From positions 21,062-85,061 of the forward strand of contig UQFS01000013.1 of assembly GCA_900540375.1 (NCBI GenBank): a DNA stretch of 64,000 bases, written 5' to 3'. The position numbers and the translations under genes are program-made. The notes under the pieces are model-generated. The model searched no databases. It saw only the letters and a list, made by a program, of their open reading frames with translations, and was not told where the DNA came from. This DNA is from an uncultured Prevotella sp. (lineage in GTDB: Bacteria; Bacteroidota; Bacteroidia; Bacteroidales; Bacteroidaceae). Of the stretch, positions 36,301 through 44,389 are shown piece after piece (position 1 is the first letter of the stretch; each line of letters starts with the position of its first letter).

Positions 36301-36560
36301 AAAAGAATGCCATCGGGACGCTCCTTCTTGATGACGCGCTCCACGAAATAAGGCTGTACCGGCAGGAAATAGATTTGGTCGGCAACGCCCTCGGAAGTCT
36401 GCACAGTGGCGATATTTGGGTTGATCAGCACCGTAGAGATGCCCTCTTCGCGAAGAGCTTTCAGAGCCTGAGAACCAGAATAGTCAAACTCGCCGGCCTC
36501 TCCAATCTTCAATGCTCCCGAGCCGAGCAAGAGCACTTTCTTTATACTTGAATCACGCAT
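33339..36560 (-). CDS. carB: Carbamoyl-phosphate synthase large subunit
   Basis: Ammonia-using large subunit of 1,073 residues that makes carbamoyl phosphate for pyrimidines and arginine. It has two homologous ATP-grasp halves, each with a pre-ATP-grasp strand (VLLLGSGALKIGEAGEFDYS and VIVLGSGAYRIGSSVEFDW), an oligomerisation domain between them, and a C-terminal MGS-like regulatory domain (LLSTGGAKQKAEM ... VNIPK). The full family length is present. It is 47 bp downstream of carA, same strand; its start at 36560 matches the family N-terminus (MRDSSIKKVLLLG). Confidence 0.97.
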   Translation of the reverse strand: MRDSSIKKVLLLGSGALKIGEAGEFDYSGSQALKALREEGISTVLINPNIATVQTSEGVADQIYFLPVQPYFVERVIKKERPDGILLSFGGQTALNCGVKLYESGVLEKYGVRVLGTPVQAIMDTEDRERFVEKLDQIHVKTIKSEACETMDQALKAASDLGYPVIVRAAYALGGLGSGFADNDDELRRICEKAFSFSPQVLVEKSLKGWKEIEYEVVRDKYDNCITVCNMENFDPLGIHTGESIVIAPSQTLSNSEYHKLRALSIKIVRHVGIVGECNVQYAFDPNSEDYRVIEVNARLSRSSALASKATGYPLAFVAAKLGMGYGLFELKNSVTKTTSAFFEPALDYVVCKIPRWDLSKFRGVDRELGSSMKSVGEVMAIGRNFEEAIQKGLRMIGQGMHGYVENKELKIDDIDEALREPTDKRVFVISKAMHKGYTIDQIHDLTKIDKWFLYKLKHIIDIDERLKHCNINTLDSELLREAKVYGFTDFQIARAVGLEQELGNMHKALLVVRRLRKSYDILPVVKQIDTLAAEYPAQTNYLYVTYDGVASDISFSNDKRSVIVLGSGAYRIGSSVEFDWCGVQALNTIRKSGYRSIMINYNPETVSTDYDMCDRLYFDELTFERVMDIIDMENPYGVIVSTGGQIPNNLAMYLDAENVNILGTAAKDIDNAEDRAKFSEMLSRNGINQPEWSALTSMDDIDKFVDRVGFPVLVRPSYVLSGAAMNVCSNREELERFLKLAANVSEDHPVVVSKFIEHAKEIDFDGVAKQGEVMAYAISEHIEFAGVHSGDATLQLPPQKLYVETVRRIKRVSRKIAQELHISGPFNIQFMARENDIMVIECNLRASRSFPFVSKVLKINFIDLATKVMLGEPVEKPNKNLFDLDYVGIKASQFSFNRLQKADPVLGVDMSSTGEVGCLGDDTNQALLKSMLSVGQRIPKHTVLLSTGGAKQKAEMLDAAKQLLAHGYQLYATGGTSRYLTENGVYNTLVYWPSEEGRPQALDLLHEKKIDMVVNIPKDLTSRELTNGYKIRRAAIDLNVPLITNSRLACAFINAFCTLKPGDIDIKAWGEY

Positions 36561-36607
36561 AGCGTTTGCAATTTAGAATTAATGAAACGAAAAAGATGAC
36601 ATCCCTA

Positions 36608-37687
36608 TTACTTCAGACTCTCAACAAACTTGTCGAACATGAACATTGTGTCGAGCGGACCTGCACAAGCCTCAGGGTGGAACTGAGAAGAGAACCAAGG
36701 ATTGGTCTTGTGGCGGATGCCCTCATTGGAACCGTCGTTCATGTTGACGAAGAGTTCTTCCCAATCAGCGCCAAGTGTCTTGCCATCAACGGCATAGCCA
36801 TGGTTCTGAGAAGTAATATAGCAATTGGGTGTCCCCACCATCTGCACAGGCTGATTGTGGGAGCGGTGACCATATTTCAACTTATAGATGGTCGCACCTG
36901 AAGCTTTGCCAAGGAGTTGGTTACCCATGCAGATGCCGCAGATCGGCTTACGCGAACGGCTCATCTGCTTACGTATGATGTCAACAGCAGCCTGGCAAGT
37001 GTCAGGATCCCCAGGACCATTGGCAAGGAAAAGGCCATCGAAGTCCATGTCGGTATAGTCATAATTCCATGGCACCCGGATGACCTCAACACCACGATTG
37101 ATGAGACAACGGATGATATTGGCCTTCACGCCACAGTCGACGAGAACTACTTTCTTGCCGGCACCCTCGTTGTAGTGGATAATCTCCTTGCAGGAGACCT
37201 TCTCAACAAAGTTCACACCCTCGTACTCAGCCTTAGGCTGATTATCGGGATCATCGTCGAAAATAATCTTTCCCATCATCACACCATGCTCACGCAACAC
37301 CTTTGTAAGCTGCCGCGTGTCGATGCCCGTGATACCGGGCACATGCTCGCGCTTAAGCCATGAAGCAAGGCTTTCTACGGCATTCCAGTGGCTGTACTCT
37401 TCACTATAGTCAGATACGATGATGGCAGAAGCGTAGATCTTGTCACTCTCCATAAAGGTGGGCAGTCCGTTCTTTTCCAAAGTAAACGGCGGCACGCCGT
37501 AGTTGCCTACTAAAGGAAAGGTCAGTGTCATCAGCTGTCCGGCATAGGAGGGGTCGGTGAGGGATTCGGGATAACCCATCATAGCTGTATTGAACACCAC
37601 TTCGCCGGCTACGGGTTGGTCGTAGCCAAACGACTTGCCATGGAACTTTGTCCCATCAGACAATACCAAGGTTACATTCTTCATCAT
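36608..37687 (-). CDS. carA: Carbamoyl-phosphate synthase small (glutaminase) subunit
   Basis: Class I glutamine amidotransferase subunit of 359 residues. The N-terminal CPSase small-chain domain (LVLSDGTKFHGKSFGY ... TAMMGYPESLTDPSY) is followed by the glutaminase domain. Its catalytic Cys sits in PICGICMGNQLL and the His-Glu pair in SQFHPEA. Glutamine-derived ammonia passes to CarB. Its start codon overlaps the stop of the upstream purF-like gene by 4 bp, and carB follows, so the three genes form one translationally linked unit. Confidence 0.97.
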   Translation of the reverse strand: MMKNVTLVLSDGTKFHGKSFGYDQPVAGEVVFNTAMMGYPESLTDPSYAGQLMTLTFPLVGNYGVPPFTLEKNGLPTFMESDKIYASAIIVSDYSEEYSHWNAVESLASWLKREHVPGITGIDTRQLTKVLREHGVMMGKIIFDDDPDNQPKAEYEGVNFVEKVSCKEIIHYNEGAGKKVVLVDCGVKANIIRCLINRGVEVIRVPWNYDYTDMDFDGLFLANGPGDPDTCQAAVDIIRKQMSRSRKPICGICMGNQLLGKASGATIYKLKYGHRSHNQPVQMVGTPNCYITSQNHGYAVDGKTLGADWEELFVNMNDGSNEGIRHKTNPWFSSQFHPEACAGPLDTMFMFDKFVESLK

Positions 37688-39606
37688 TTCGCGTTATTAT
37701 GGTCTATTGATTGTGATGCGAAAGGCTTGTACACCTTCTCATAATAATTCACATAAGCCTGGTTGCACTGACGGGTGCCACCAGGCGTGGGATAGTGTCC
37801 GGAGAAATACCAATCACCCGGATGGTTGGGGATAGCCTGATGCAGGCCGTCGAGACTCTGATACACAATGTCGATCGGAGTCGTCATGCCCTCGGGACGA
37901 AGCATCTCCACGATCTTATGGTTGATCTCGTCGACTGTGAACGGTGCATAGATGTCACGCACAGCATTCTGCATCTCTTCACGAGGCTTTGCCAGTTCAG
38001 CAAGGCACTCGTTATAGACCTTCTCAAGCACGTTTTCCATACCACGTCCCTTGAGCAGGGCAACAGTAGCACGGAAGACACAGAATTCCTCCAGACGTGG
38101 CATGTCGATGCCATAGTAGTCGGGGTAGCGGATCTGCGGCGCCGAGCTGACCATGACGATCTTGTTAGGATGAAGACGGTCGAGGATATGGAGAATGCTT
38201 TCCTTAAGTGTGGTACCGCGAACAATGCTGTCGTCGATGATGACGAGATTATCGATATTCGGTACAAGGGATCCGTAGGTAATATCGTATACATGTGCCG
38301 CAAGGTCATTACGGGCACTTCCCTCGGTGATGAAAGTTCGAAGTTTGATATCCTTCCATGCGACTTTCTCACAGCGCACGTATTCGTTCAGGATTTGCAA
38401 AAGCTCGTCGTGTGTCGGCGTATGTCCAAGCTGCTCGATGCGGTCGATTTTCTGATTGATGACATATTTTTTAAAGCCGTCTATCAAGCCATAGAAGGCA
38501 GCCTCAGCCGTATTGGGGATAAAGGAAAATACGGAGTGGCGTATGTCACCATTGATGGATTTCAGAATGGCAGGCATAAGTTGCTCACCCAGTTTCTTAC
38601 GCTCACGGTAAATATCCTGATCCGAACCGCGTGAGAAATAGATGCGTTCGAAGGAGCATGCCGCATTATTGAGAGGCGCCAGGATTTTTTCAACCACTGT
38701 CTCACCACTGCTGCGCACGATAAGTGCCATTCCAGGCTTGAGTTCCTGAACGTCGTCGTACTCGATATCGAATGTGGTCTGAAGGACGGGACGCTCTGAG
38801 GCAAGCACGACGACCTCATCATTCTTATAGTAGAAAGCGGGGCGGATGCCATGGGGGTCGCGCATGGCAAACATTTCACCACTGCCGGTGAGGCCCGTCA
38901 CCACATAACCACCATCGAAATGCTTCATAGTGGTCTTGAGCACATTCTCAATCTTCACGTGTCCGTCGATGTAGTGTGTGATATCCTGATCAACCAATCC
39001 CAACTTCTTCGCTTCGCGGAAGTTACGCTCTACCTCGCGGTCGAGACGGTGCCCCATAAGTTCGAGCATGATATAGCTGTCGCTGTAGATGCGTGGACAC
39101 TGTCCTTGGCGGGTAAGCTCTTCAAACACCTCCTCCACATTGGTCATATTGTAATTGCCGCAGAGACAGAGGTTCTTGGCTCTCCAATTGTTACGACGGA
39201 GGAAAGGGTGGACATATTTCAATCCGCTCTTGCCTGTAGTGGAGTAACGGAGATGACCCATATAGAGTTCGCCCGCAAAAGGTATCTCCTGAAGACAAGA
39301 CTCGTCAAAGACGCTATTTTCCTTGACTACCTGATTGATTTGACAATTGGCTGTGCCAAAGATCTCAGTAATGGCATTAGGACCTTCCGCGCGCTCACGG
39401 AACATATATTCGTTTCCCGGCTGTGGGTTGAGCTTGACAGAAGCGATACCAGCGCCTTCCTGTCCACGGTTGTGCTGTTTCTCCATCATCAGATAGAGCT
39501 TACCCAAACCGTATCTCCACGTACCGTATTTCTTCTGATAGTAACTAAGAGGTTTAAGAAGTCGCACCAAAGCTACTCCACAATCCTCATGAATGCTGTA
39601 TTCCAT
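37684..39606 (-). CDS. purF: Amidophosphoribosyltransferase, PurF family, with short propeptide
   Basis: First committed enzyme of purine synthesis: PRPP plus glutamine to phosphoribosylamine. From MEYSIHED the protein has 640 residues, longer than the roughly 500 of E. coli PurF. The class II glutaminase nucleophile is Cys9 (EDCGVALVRLL), so an eight-residue propeptide must be removed to free the Cys N-terminus, as known for Bacillus-type PurF. The phosphoribosyl-binding loop LVIIDDSIVRGTT is intact. Extra length lies mainly between the two domains and at the C-terminus. An in-frame frame reaching 39705 gives hydrophobic, unrelated residues and is not used. It is coupled to carA. Confidence 0.9.
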   Translation of the reverse strand: MEYSIHEDCGVALVRLLKPLSYYQKKYGTWRYGLGKLYLMMEKQHNRGQEGAGIASVKLNPQPGNEYMFRERAEGPNAITEIFGTANCQINQVVKENSVFDESCLQEIPFAGELYMGHLRYSTTGKSGLKYVHPFLRRNNWRAKNLCLCGNYNMTNVEEVFEELTRQGQCPRIYSDSYIMLELMGHRLDREVERNFREAKKLGLVDQDITHYIDGHVKIENVLKTTMKHFDGGYVVTGLTGSGEMFAMRDPHGIRPAFYYKNDEVVVLASERPVLQTTFDIEYDDVQELKPGMALIVRSSGETVVEKILAPLNNAACSFERIYFSRGSDQDIYRERKKLGEQLMPAILKSINGDIRHSVFSFIPNTAEAAFYGLIDGFKKYVINQKIDRIEQLGHTPTHDELLQILNEYVRCEKVAWKDIKLRTFITEGSARNDLAAHVYDITYGSLVPNIDNLVIIDDSIVRGTTLKESILHILDRLHPNKIVMVSSAPQIRYPDYYGIDMPRLEEFCVFRATVALLKGRGMENVLEKVYNECLAELAKPREEMQNAVRDIYAPFTVDEINHKIVEMLRPEGMTTPIDIVYQSLDGLHQAIPNHPGDWYFSGHYPTPGGTRQCNQAYVNYYEKVYKPFASQSIDHNNAK

Positions 39607-39645
39607 CAACAATAAAACCTTATATTGAATTAGTAAGTAAGCATA

Positions 39646-39710
39646 TACGAAAAAGATTGAAATCATCCTTGGCCTTTCCTTTCGGGAACCAACGACTAAT
39701 TTCAATCTTT
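39646..39710 (-). terminator. Terminator of the Wza-like gene
   Basis: A 12-bp perfect inverted repeat AAAGATTGAAAT (39652-39663) / ATTTCAATCTTT (39699-39710) with a GC-containing loop. On the minus strand it leads into TTTTT. It separates the Wza-like gene from purF. Confidence 0.75.
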
Positions 39711-39736
39711 CTGTTCATATTATTAAGTGACTAAAC

Positions 39737-40537
39737 TTAGTTCCTTAAGATATTAACTAACAATGAAGCGACAGAGGTGACAATGCCAATGAACGAGAAC
39801 CACAACGATGTACTACTACCGATACCAGAGTTCTGAGACTTGACCGAGTTAGGCTGAACATAGACAATGTCGTTTTGCTGGAGATAATAATAAGGAGAAT
39901 TAAAAATGTGCGCATCGTTGAGGTTGAGACGATGAGCATGCTTCTCTCCTGTAGAATCCTCACGGATGAGCAACACGTTGTCACGGCGTCCATAGATGGA
40001 CAGGTCACCGGCACTTGCCAAAGCCTCCACAACGCTCATTTTCTCTGTTGTGACTGGAATAACAGCAGAATGGCCGACCTCACCGATGACAGTGACACGA
40101 TAGCTGGACATTCTAACGGTGACGATAGGATTCTCACGTTCATTGAGATAAGGTTTCACCTTAGCACGGATAATTTCCTCGCATTGAGTCTTTGTCAATC
40201 CCTCAACATGGATCTTACCCACAATAGGGAAATTAATGTTACCATCGTTGTCGACAAGATAACCTTGCAGCGAACCGGTGTTAGCTGAGAGCTGTCCGCT
40301 CGTGCCGACAGTGTTACTTACAGAAAGGTTGAATGGTGCAGAAGCTTCTGGGTTGGATGTGATGACCGTGATGGTCAGCATGTCTTTAGGCATAATCTTC
40401 GCATCGTACAATCCCCGGGAGGCAGCCAAACTGATAGAGTCAATGTTTTGGAAATAAGCAACTTTCTTACTGCTTGCACATGCCCCCATAAGCATGATCA
40501 GTAACATCATGACGAGAGGAAAAAGCAATTTCTTCAT
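39737..40537 (-). CDS. Wza-type polysaccharide export lipoprotein
   Basis: Outer-membrane polysaccharide export protein of 266 residues counted from MKKLLFPLV, with lipid-attached Cys20 (LMGAC). It has the poly-export domain starting at KIMPKDMLTITV and SLBB-type domains (NFPIVGKIHVEGLTKTQCEE; RVTVIGEVGHSAVIPV). A C-terminal helix (STSLWFSFIGIVTSVASLLVNILRN) fits the amphipathic barrel helix of Wza. No glycosyltransferase, Wzc-like kinase or flippase gene is next to it, so it is separated from a capsule or exopolysaccharide locus. It has its own promoter and terminator. Confidence 0.9.
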   Translation of the reverse strand: MKKLLFPLVMMLLIMLMGACASSKKVAYFQNIDSISLAASRGLYDAKIMPKDMLTITVITSNPEASAPFNLSVSNTVGTSGQLSANTGSLQGYLVDNDGNINFPIVGKIHVEGLTKTQCEEIIRAKVKPYLNERENPIVTVRMSSYRVTVIGEVGHSAVIPVTTEKMSVVEALASAGDLSIYGRRDNVLLIREDSTGEKHAHRLNLNDAHIFNSPYYYLQQNDIVYVQPNSVKSQNSGIGSSTSLWFSFIGIVTSVASLLVNILRN

Positions 40538-40581
40538 ATCTGTGCTCAAAGGTTGAATTAAAAATATGTTTTATAACTTTG

Positions 40582-40612
40582 CAAAATTACTATTTTATTT
40601 CCAAAAGACAAA
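40582..40612 (-). promoter_or_regulatory. Promoter of the Wza-like gene
   Basis: On the minus strand TTTG (40609-40612), a 19-nt spacer and TAATTTTG (40582-40589) give a full consensus match, 45 nt upstream of the start codon. Confidence 0.75.
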
Positions 40613-40651
40613 GAAATTCTACTAAAAAATAAAACTCACTTGCCTTCTCAC

Positions 40652-42058
40652 CTATTCGTAGAAGTGAAAATAACGTCGTGCATTATAATAAGAGATGTCT
40701 TCTACCATGCGCACAAGGTCTTCGCGACTGTCAGGAAGCAGGCCACACTCTACATCATTGCCAAGTATATTGCACAACAGACGGCGGAAGTATTCATGCC
40801 GGGGATAACTCAGGAACGAACGGCTGTCGGTGAGCATACCCACAAAACGAGAAAGCAACCCCAACGCAGAGAGCGCATTAATTTGCTTGGTCATGCCATC
40901 GAGTTGGTCATTGAACCACCAGCCGGAGCCAAACTGGATCTTTCCGGGTTCCGAACCATCTTGGAAATTACCGAGCATAGTCGCGATCATCTCGTTGGCA
41001 GAAGGATTGAGACAATAGAGAATGGTGCGGGTAAGCTTATGCTCTGTATTGAGCTCATCCAGAAAACAACTCAAAGCCTTGGCGGTGCTAAACTCCCCGA
41101 TAGAGTCGAAGCCGGTGTCCGGTCCAAGTTGCTCATACATACAAGTATTATTGTTGCGGATAGCACCATAGTGATACTGCTGTGTCCACCCTGCATTATA
41201 GTCCATCTCCCCGCAGTCTTTCAAGAATGCATGTTTATATTGGTGAACTTCCTGCTTAGAAAGCCTCAGACCACGTAATGCCCTGCTGAAAATGGTCTCA
41301 ATCTGAGAGGAAGTATAAGGATCACTATAGAATTCCTCGACACCATGATCGGAGAGACGGCACCCGTTCTCATGAAAAAAGTCATGACGGCGTTGCAAGG
41401 CATCAACAAGATGCTGATAGCTGTCAATCTCAATGCCACTTACTTCAGAAAGCTGCTCCATGTAGGCAGAGAAATCGGGATGTTCAATATTCATCGCCTT
41501 GTCAGGCCGCCAAGCTGGAAGCATATTTATCTCGAAACCGCTATCCCGTGTCACCTTATGCCAGTGCAAGTCATCGACAGGATCATCAGTGGTGCAGACG
41601 CACTCCACATGATAGTGACGCATGAGCCCACGGGCACTAAACTCGGGCTGTCGGAGCTTTTCGTTGCAGATATCGTAGATTTCACGTGCCGTAGACGGTG
41701 AAAGTAGCTTATCGATTTCAAACGCTGTCTTGAGTTCAAGATGAGTCCAGTGATACAAAGGATTGCGAAAACAGTAAGGCACGGTCTCGGCCCATTTCTC
41801 AAACTTTTCCCAATCAGAAGAGTCTGTACCCGTGCAATAGCGCTCATCAACACCGTTGGTACGCATGGCTCTCCACTTATAATGATCACCTCCCAACCAA
41901 AGCTCAGTGATACTCTGAAAACGATGATCCTCGGCTACCATCTTTGGATCGAGATGGCAATGATAGTCGATGATGGGCATCTTTGCGGCATGATTATGAT
42001 ACAAGTCTTTGGCAATATCTGTCTCTAAGAGGAAGTCCTCATCCATGAATTTCTTCAT
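40652..42058 (-). CDS. uxaC: Glucuronate/uronate isomerase
   Basis: Converts D-glucuronate to fructuronate (and galacturonate to tagaturonate). The 468-residue protein begins MKKFMDEDFLLETDIAKDLYHNHAA and carries the amidohydrolase-fold metal ligands in IIDYHCHLDP. Other family blocks are CTTDDPVDDLHWH, GCRLSDHG and QYHYGAIRNNN. No uxuA, uxuB or hexuronate transporter is adjacent, so the rest of uronate catabolism is elsewhere. It diverges from ansA across a shared 140-bp promoter region. Confidence 0.96.
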   Translation of the reverse strand: MKKFMDEDFLLETDIAKDLYHNHAAKMPIIDYHCHLDPKMVAEDHRFQSITELWLGGDHYKWRAMRTNGVDERYCTGTDSSDWEKFEKWAETVPYCFRNPLYHWTHLELKTAFEIDKLLSPSTAREIYDICNEKLRQPEFSARGLMRHYHVECVCTTDDPVDDLHWHKVTRDSGFEINMLPAWRPDKAMNIEHPDFSAYMEQLSEVSGIEIDSYQHLVDALQRRHDFFHENGCRLSDHGVEEFYSDPYTSSQIETIFSRALRGLRLSKQEVHQYKHAFLKDCGEMDYNAGWTQQYHYGAIRNNNTCMYEQLGPDTGFDSIGEFSTAKALSCFLDELNTEHKLTRTILYCLNPSANEMIATMLGNFQDGSEPGKIQFGSGWWFNDQLDGMTKQINALSALGLLSRFVGMLTDSRSFLSYPRHEYFRRLLCNILGNDVECGLLPDSREDLVRMVEDISYYNARRYFHFYE

Positions 42059-42128
42059 AATTGTTTCTTTTTATGATGGATTGATTAATAATTGTAAGTG
42101 GTTGATCGTTTAACTAAAGTCACCAACG

Positions 42129-42136
42129 CAAATGTA
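42129..42136 (-). promoter_or_regulatory. -7 box of uxaC
   Basis: Minus-strand TACATTTG fits TAnnTTTG, 71 nt before the uxaC start codon. Confidence 0.5.
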
Positions 42137-42145
42137 CACTATTTA

Positions 42146-42177
42146 TTTGGAATATCGGCTAATTTAAATTACTTTTG
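42146..42177 (+). promoter_or_regulatory. Promoter of ansA
   Basis: TTTG at 42146-42149, a 20-nt spacer and TACTTTTG at 42170-42177. It overlaps the earlier in-frame ATG at 42175, so translation must begin at 42199. Confidence 0.75.
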
Positions 42178-42198
42178 CAGAAAAAACTAAAATTAGCG

Positions 42199-43224
42199 AT
42201 GAACAAGGTTCTACTTATCTACACTGGAGGCACTATCGGCATGGGACAAAATCCAGTAACAGGCGCATTGGAGCCACTGGATTTCAACCACCTCGTGGAG
42301 TCGATGCCGGAATTCCAACTGATCAAGACCGACATTGACGTTTATCAGTTTACTCCGCCTATTGACTCCAGTGAGATGTCACCCAACAAATGGGCACAGC
42401 TTGTGAGAATCATTAACCGTAACTATGACGACTACGATGGATTTGTGGTGCTACATGGTACGGATACGATGGCATATACAGCTTCTGCTCTCTCTTTTAT
42501 GCTCGAAGGACTGACCAAGCCTGTAATTCTCACCGGATCCCAGTTGCCCATTGGCCAGTTGAGGACCGACGGTAAGGAAAACCTTGTGACAAGTATTGAG
42601 CTTGCCGCTTTAAAGGATGACAACGGGCATGCCCGAGTACCGGAAGTATGTATCTATTTTAGCGGTGTACTGCTTAGAGGCAACCGCTCGACAAAGATCA
42701 ATGCCGACGGATTCAATGCTTTCGACTCATTTAACTATCCTCACCTCTGCGAAGCTGGTGTAAGCTTTACATTTCACAACCATCATATACTGAAGCCCGA
42801 CTTCACCAAACGGATGCAGGCTCATCTGACAATGGACACTAACGTGGTCGTTTTCAGTCTCTTTCCCGGTATTCAGGAAGGAATCCTCAGACAAGTACTG
42901 CAACTACAAAGTCTCAGAGGCATTGTCATGCGCAGTTTCGGCAGTGGCAACGCTATGAAGAGCTCATGGCTCATGCATCTGCTCAAAGAGGCGACGCTAA
43001 GGGGTATTGTCATCGTGAACATCAGTCAGTGTGTCGCCGGAACTGTGGAGATGAGCCGCTATGACACCGGATACCAGCTCAAAGACATCGGCGTCATCTC
43101 CGGCCACGACTCTACCGTAGAGGCTGCGGTCACCAAACTCATGTATCTCCAAGCACGATACAACGATCCGAATACCATCCGTAACCTGATGGCAAGAAGC
43201 ATTGCCGGCGAAATCACAATCTAA
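42199..43224 (+). CDS. ansA: Type I L-asparaginase
   Basis: Hydrolyses asparagine to aspartate and ammonia. The 342-residue protein starts MNKVLLIYTGGTIGMG, with the first catalytic Thr in TGGTIG (9-14); the second catalytic block is VVLHGTDTMAYTAS with Thr-Asp. No signal peptide is present, so it is the cytoplasmic type. The C-terminal domain has QCVAGTVEMSRYDTG, typical of type I enzymes. The start is fixed by the promoter immediately upstream. It is a single-gene unit. Confidence 0.95.
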   Translation: MNKVLLIYTGGTIGMGQNPVTGALEPLDFNHLVESMPEFQLIKTDIDVYQFTPPIDSSEMSPNKWAQLVRIINRNYDDYDGFVVLHGTDTMAYTASALSFMLEGLTKPVILTGSQLPIGQLRTDGKENLVTSIELAALKDDNGHARVPEVCIYFSGVLLRGNRSTKINADGFNAFDSFNYPHLCEAGVSFTFHNHHILKPDFTKRMQAHLTMDTNVVVFSLFPGIQEGILRQVLQLQSLRGIVMRSFGSGNAMKSSWLMHLLKEATLRGIVIVNISQCVAGTVEMSRYDTGYQLKDIGVISGHDSTVEAAVTKLMYLQARYNDPNTIRNLMARSIAGEITI

Positions 43225-43256
43225 GCTAACAGGAGCAAACAAAATAGATGATCCAA

Positions 43257-43331
43257 GGAAGCTCCATAAATATGCTTATCAAGAATAGTAAAACTGGAAA
43301 TCATAGCTTCCCACGATGCTGCTTGATAAGC
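43257..43331. other. Branched hairpin downstream of ansA
   Basis: GCTTATCAAG (43274-43283) pairs with CTTGATAAGC (43322-43331), and GGAAGCT (43257-43263) pairs with AGCTTCC (43305-43311). The two pairings cross each other, so they are alternatives or a pseudoknot. No U-run follows. Confidence 0.5.
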
Positions 43332-43381
43332 TATAATTGCGATTTTCCATGGATATCATATTGGGAAATTGGCACTGCCAC

Positions 43382-43422
43382 AAAAAAAACAAGAGGTTGA
43401 CCAAAACAGTCCAACCTCTTGT
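43382..43422 (-). terminator. Terminator of the rpmB-rpmG-DUF4295 operon
   Basis: ACAAGAGGTTG (43389-43399) / CAACCTCTTGT (43412-43422) form an 11-bp stem followed on the minus strand by seven or more U. Confidence 0.9.
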
Positions 43423-43454
43423 AACATTTATCTTTAAAGTATCAAAATCCGAGA

Positions 43455-43613
43455 TTACTTCTTAAAGAAATCCTTGACGGCCTCATTGGGAACCATCTGC
43501 TCATCGAAGATGTAAGCACCCGTCTTAGGGCTCTTTACCATCTTAATAACCTTTGAATATGCGCGACCATCCGTAGAACCTTCATGGAGGGTAGCGACCG
43601 CTTTCTTTGCCAT
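43455..43613 (-). CDS. DUF4295 small basic protein
   Basis: A 52-residue protein read directly from the sequence: it starts MAKKAVATLHEG and ends AVKDFFKK. Composition is basic, and MAKK matches the start of the adjacent L33. DUF4295 proteins are found almost only in Bacteroidetes and nearly always after rpmB and rpmG, so a ribosome-associated role is a reasonable inference, though none is shown by motif. It lies 51 bp downstream of rpmG and is followed by the operon terminator. Confidence 0.9.
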   Translation of the reverse strand: MAKKAVATLHEGSTDGRAYSKVIKMVKSPKTGAYIFDEQMVPNEAVKDFFKK

Positions 43614-43664
43614 AGTTTATGTGTATCTTTTAACTATTAACGTAAAACGAGAACTCTGGAGAGA

Positions 43665-43853
43665 TTACTTAATCTCCTTGTGAAGGGTCATCTTCTTCAA
43701 GATGGGATTGTACTTCATAAGCTCCAGACGCTCGGGAGTATTCTTGCGGTTCTTTGTCGTAACGTAACGGCTAGTGCCTGGCAGGCCAGAGTTTTTCATC
43801 TCTGTGCATTCCAAGATCACCTGAACTCTATTTCCTTTCGACTTCTTTGCCAT
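43665..43853 (-). CDS. rpmG: 50S ribosomal protein L33
   Basis: A 62-residue protein with the L33 sequence pattern: MAKKSKGNRVQVILECTEM, then YVTTKNRKNTPERLELMKYNP and a basic end. Only one Cys is present and the usual zinc-binding CxxC pairs are absent, so this is the zinc-independent (C-minus) form. It is 5 bp after rpmB. Confidence 0.96.
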   Translation of the reverse strand: MAKKSKGNRVQVILECTEMKNSGLPGTSRYVTTKNRKNTPERLELMKYNPILKKMTLHKEIK

Positions 43854-43858
43854 GATGA

Positions 43859-44122
43859 TTATTCTCCTAATACTTTAATGTCCTTCCAATCGCAGTAGCC
43901 TTTAGAGACAGCCTGCTTCAGAGCTGCGTCCAGTCCAACCTTATTGATGAGACGAAGACCAGCGGCACTAATCTTGAGCGAAATCCAGCAGTTCTCCTCT
44001 ACATAGAAGAACTTCTTGCTGAAGAGATTAACGTCAAAGCTGCGCTTCGTGTGGTGCTTTGAGTGAGACACATTGCAACCTCTCTGTGCCTTCTTGCCTG
44101 TAATCTGACAAATCTTAGACAT
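43859..44122 (-). CDS. rpmB: 50S ribosomal protein L28
   Basis: An 87-residue protein starting MSKICQITGKKAQRGCNVSHS, the family N-terminus with a typical Asn-Val-Ser-His-Ser block, then KRSFDVNLFSKKFF and WISLKISAAGLRLINK. An upstream open extension to 44176 covers the promoter and is not coding. It is the first gene of the rpmB-rpmG-DUF4295 operon. Confidence 0.96.
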   Translation of the reverse strand: MSKICQITGKKAQRGCNVSHSKHHTKRSFDVNLFSKKFFYVEENCWISLKISAAGLRLINKVGLDAALKQAVSKGYCDWKDIKVLGE

Positions 44123-44173
44123 CGCTATTCTTTGTTTTTGATTCGATTTTTGATACTTATTCCAAACAGAGTG

Positions 44174-44205
44174 CAAAGTTAGCGATTTTTTTTCTGATTA
44201 GCAAA
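44174..44205 (-). promoter_or_regulatory. Promoter of rpmB-rpmG-DUF4295
   Basis: Minus-strand TTTG (44202-44205), a 20-nt spacer and TAACTTTG (44174-44181): full consensus, 52 nt before the start codon. Confidence 0.8.
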
Positions 44206-44364
44206 TAATTAGCGAGCGAATCTTCACTATTAACTATTTTTTTATTTTTCAATTCTCTATTCTCTCTACTTTACCTTAGCCAAAATAAAGACCAAGAAAT
44301 GGGCTTCTTCACACCATTAAGTTTTTTTGCATTGCAAGAAAAGTGATAATTGAAGAGAAATATA

Positions 44365-44372
44365 TACCTTTG
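44365..44372 (+). promoter_or_regulatory. -7 box of the YycJ-like gene
   Basis: TACCTTTG, 18 bp before the start codon, giving a leader of only about 10 nt. Confidence 0.5.
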
Positions 44373-44389
44373 TAGAAAATTATAACGCA

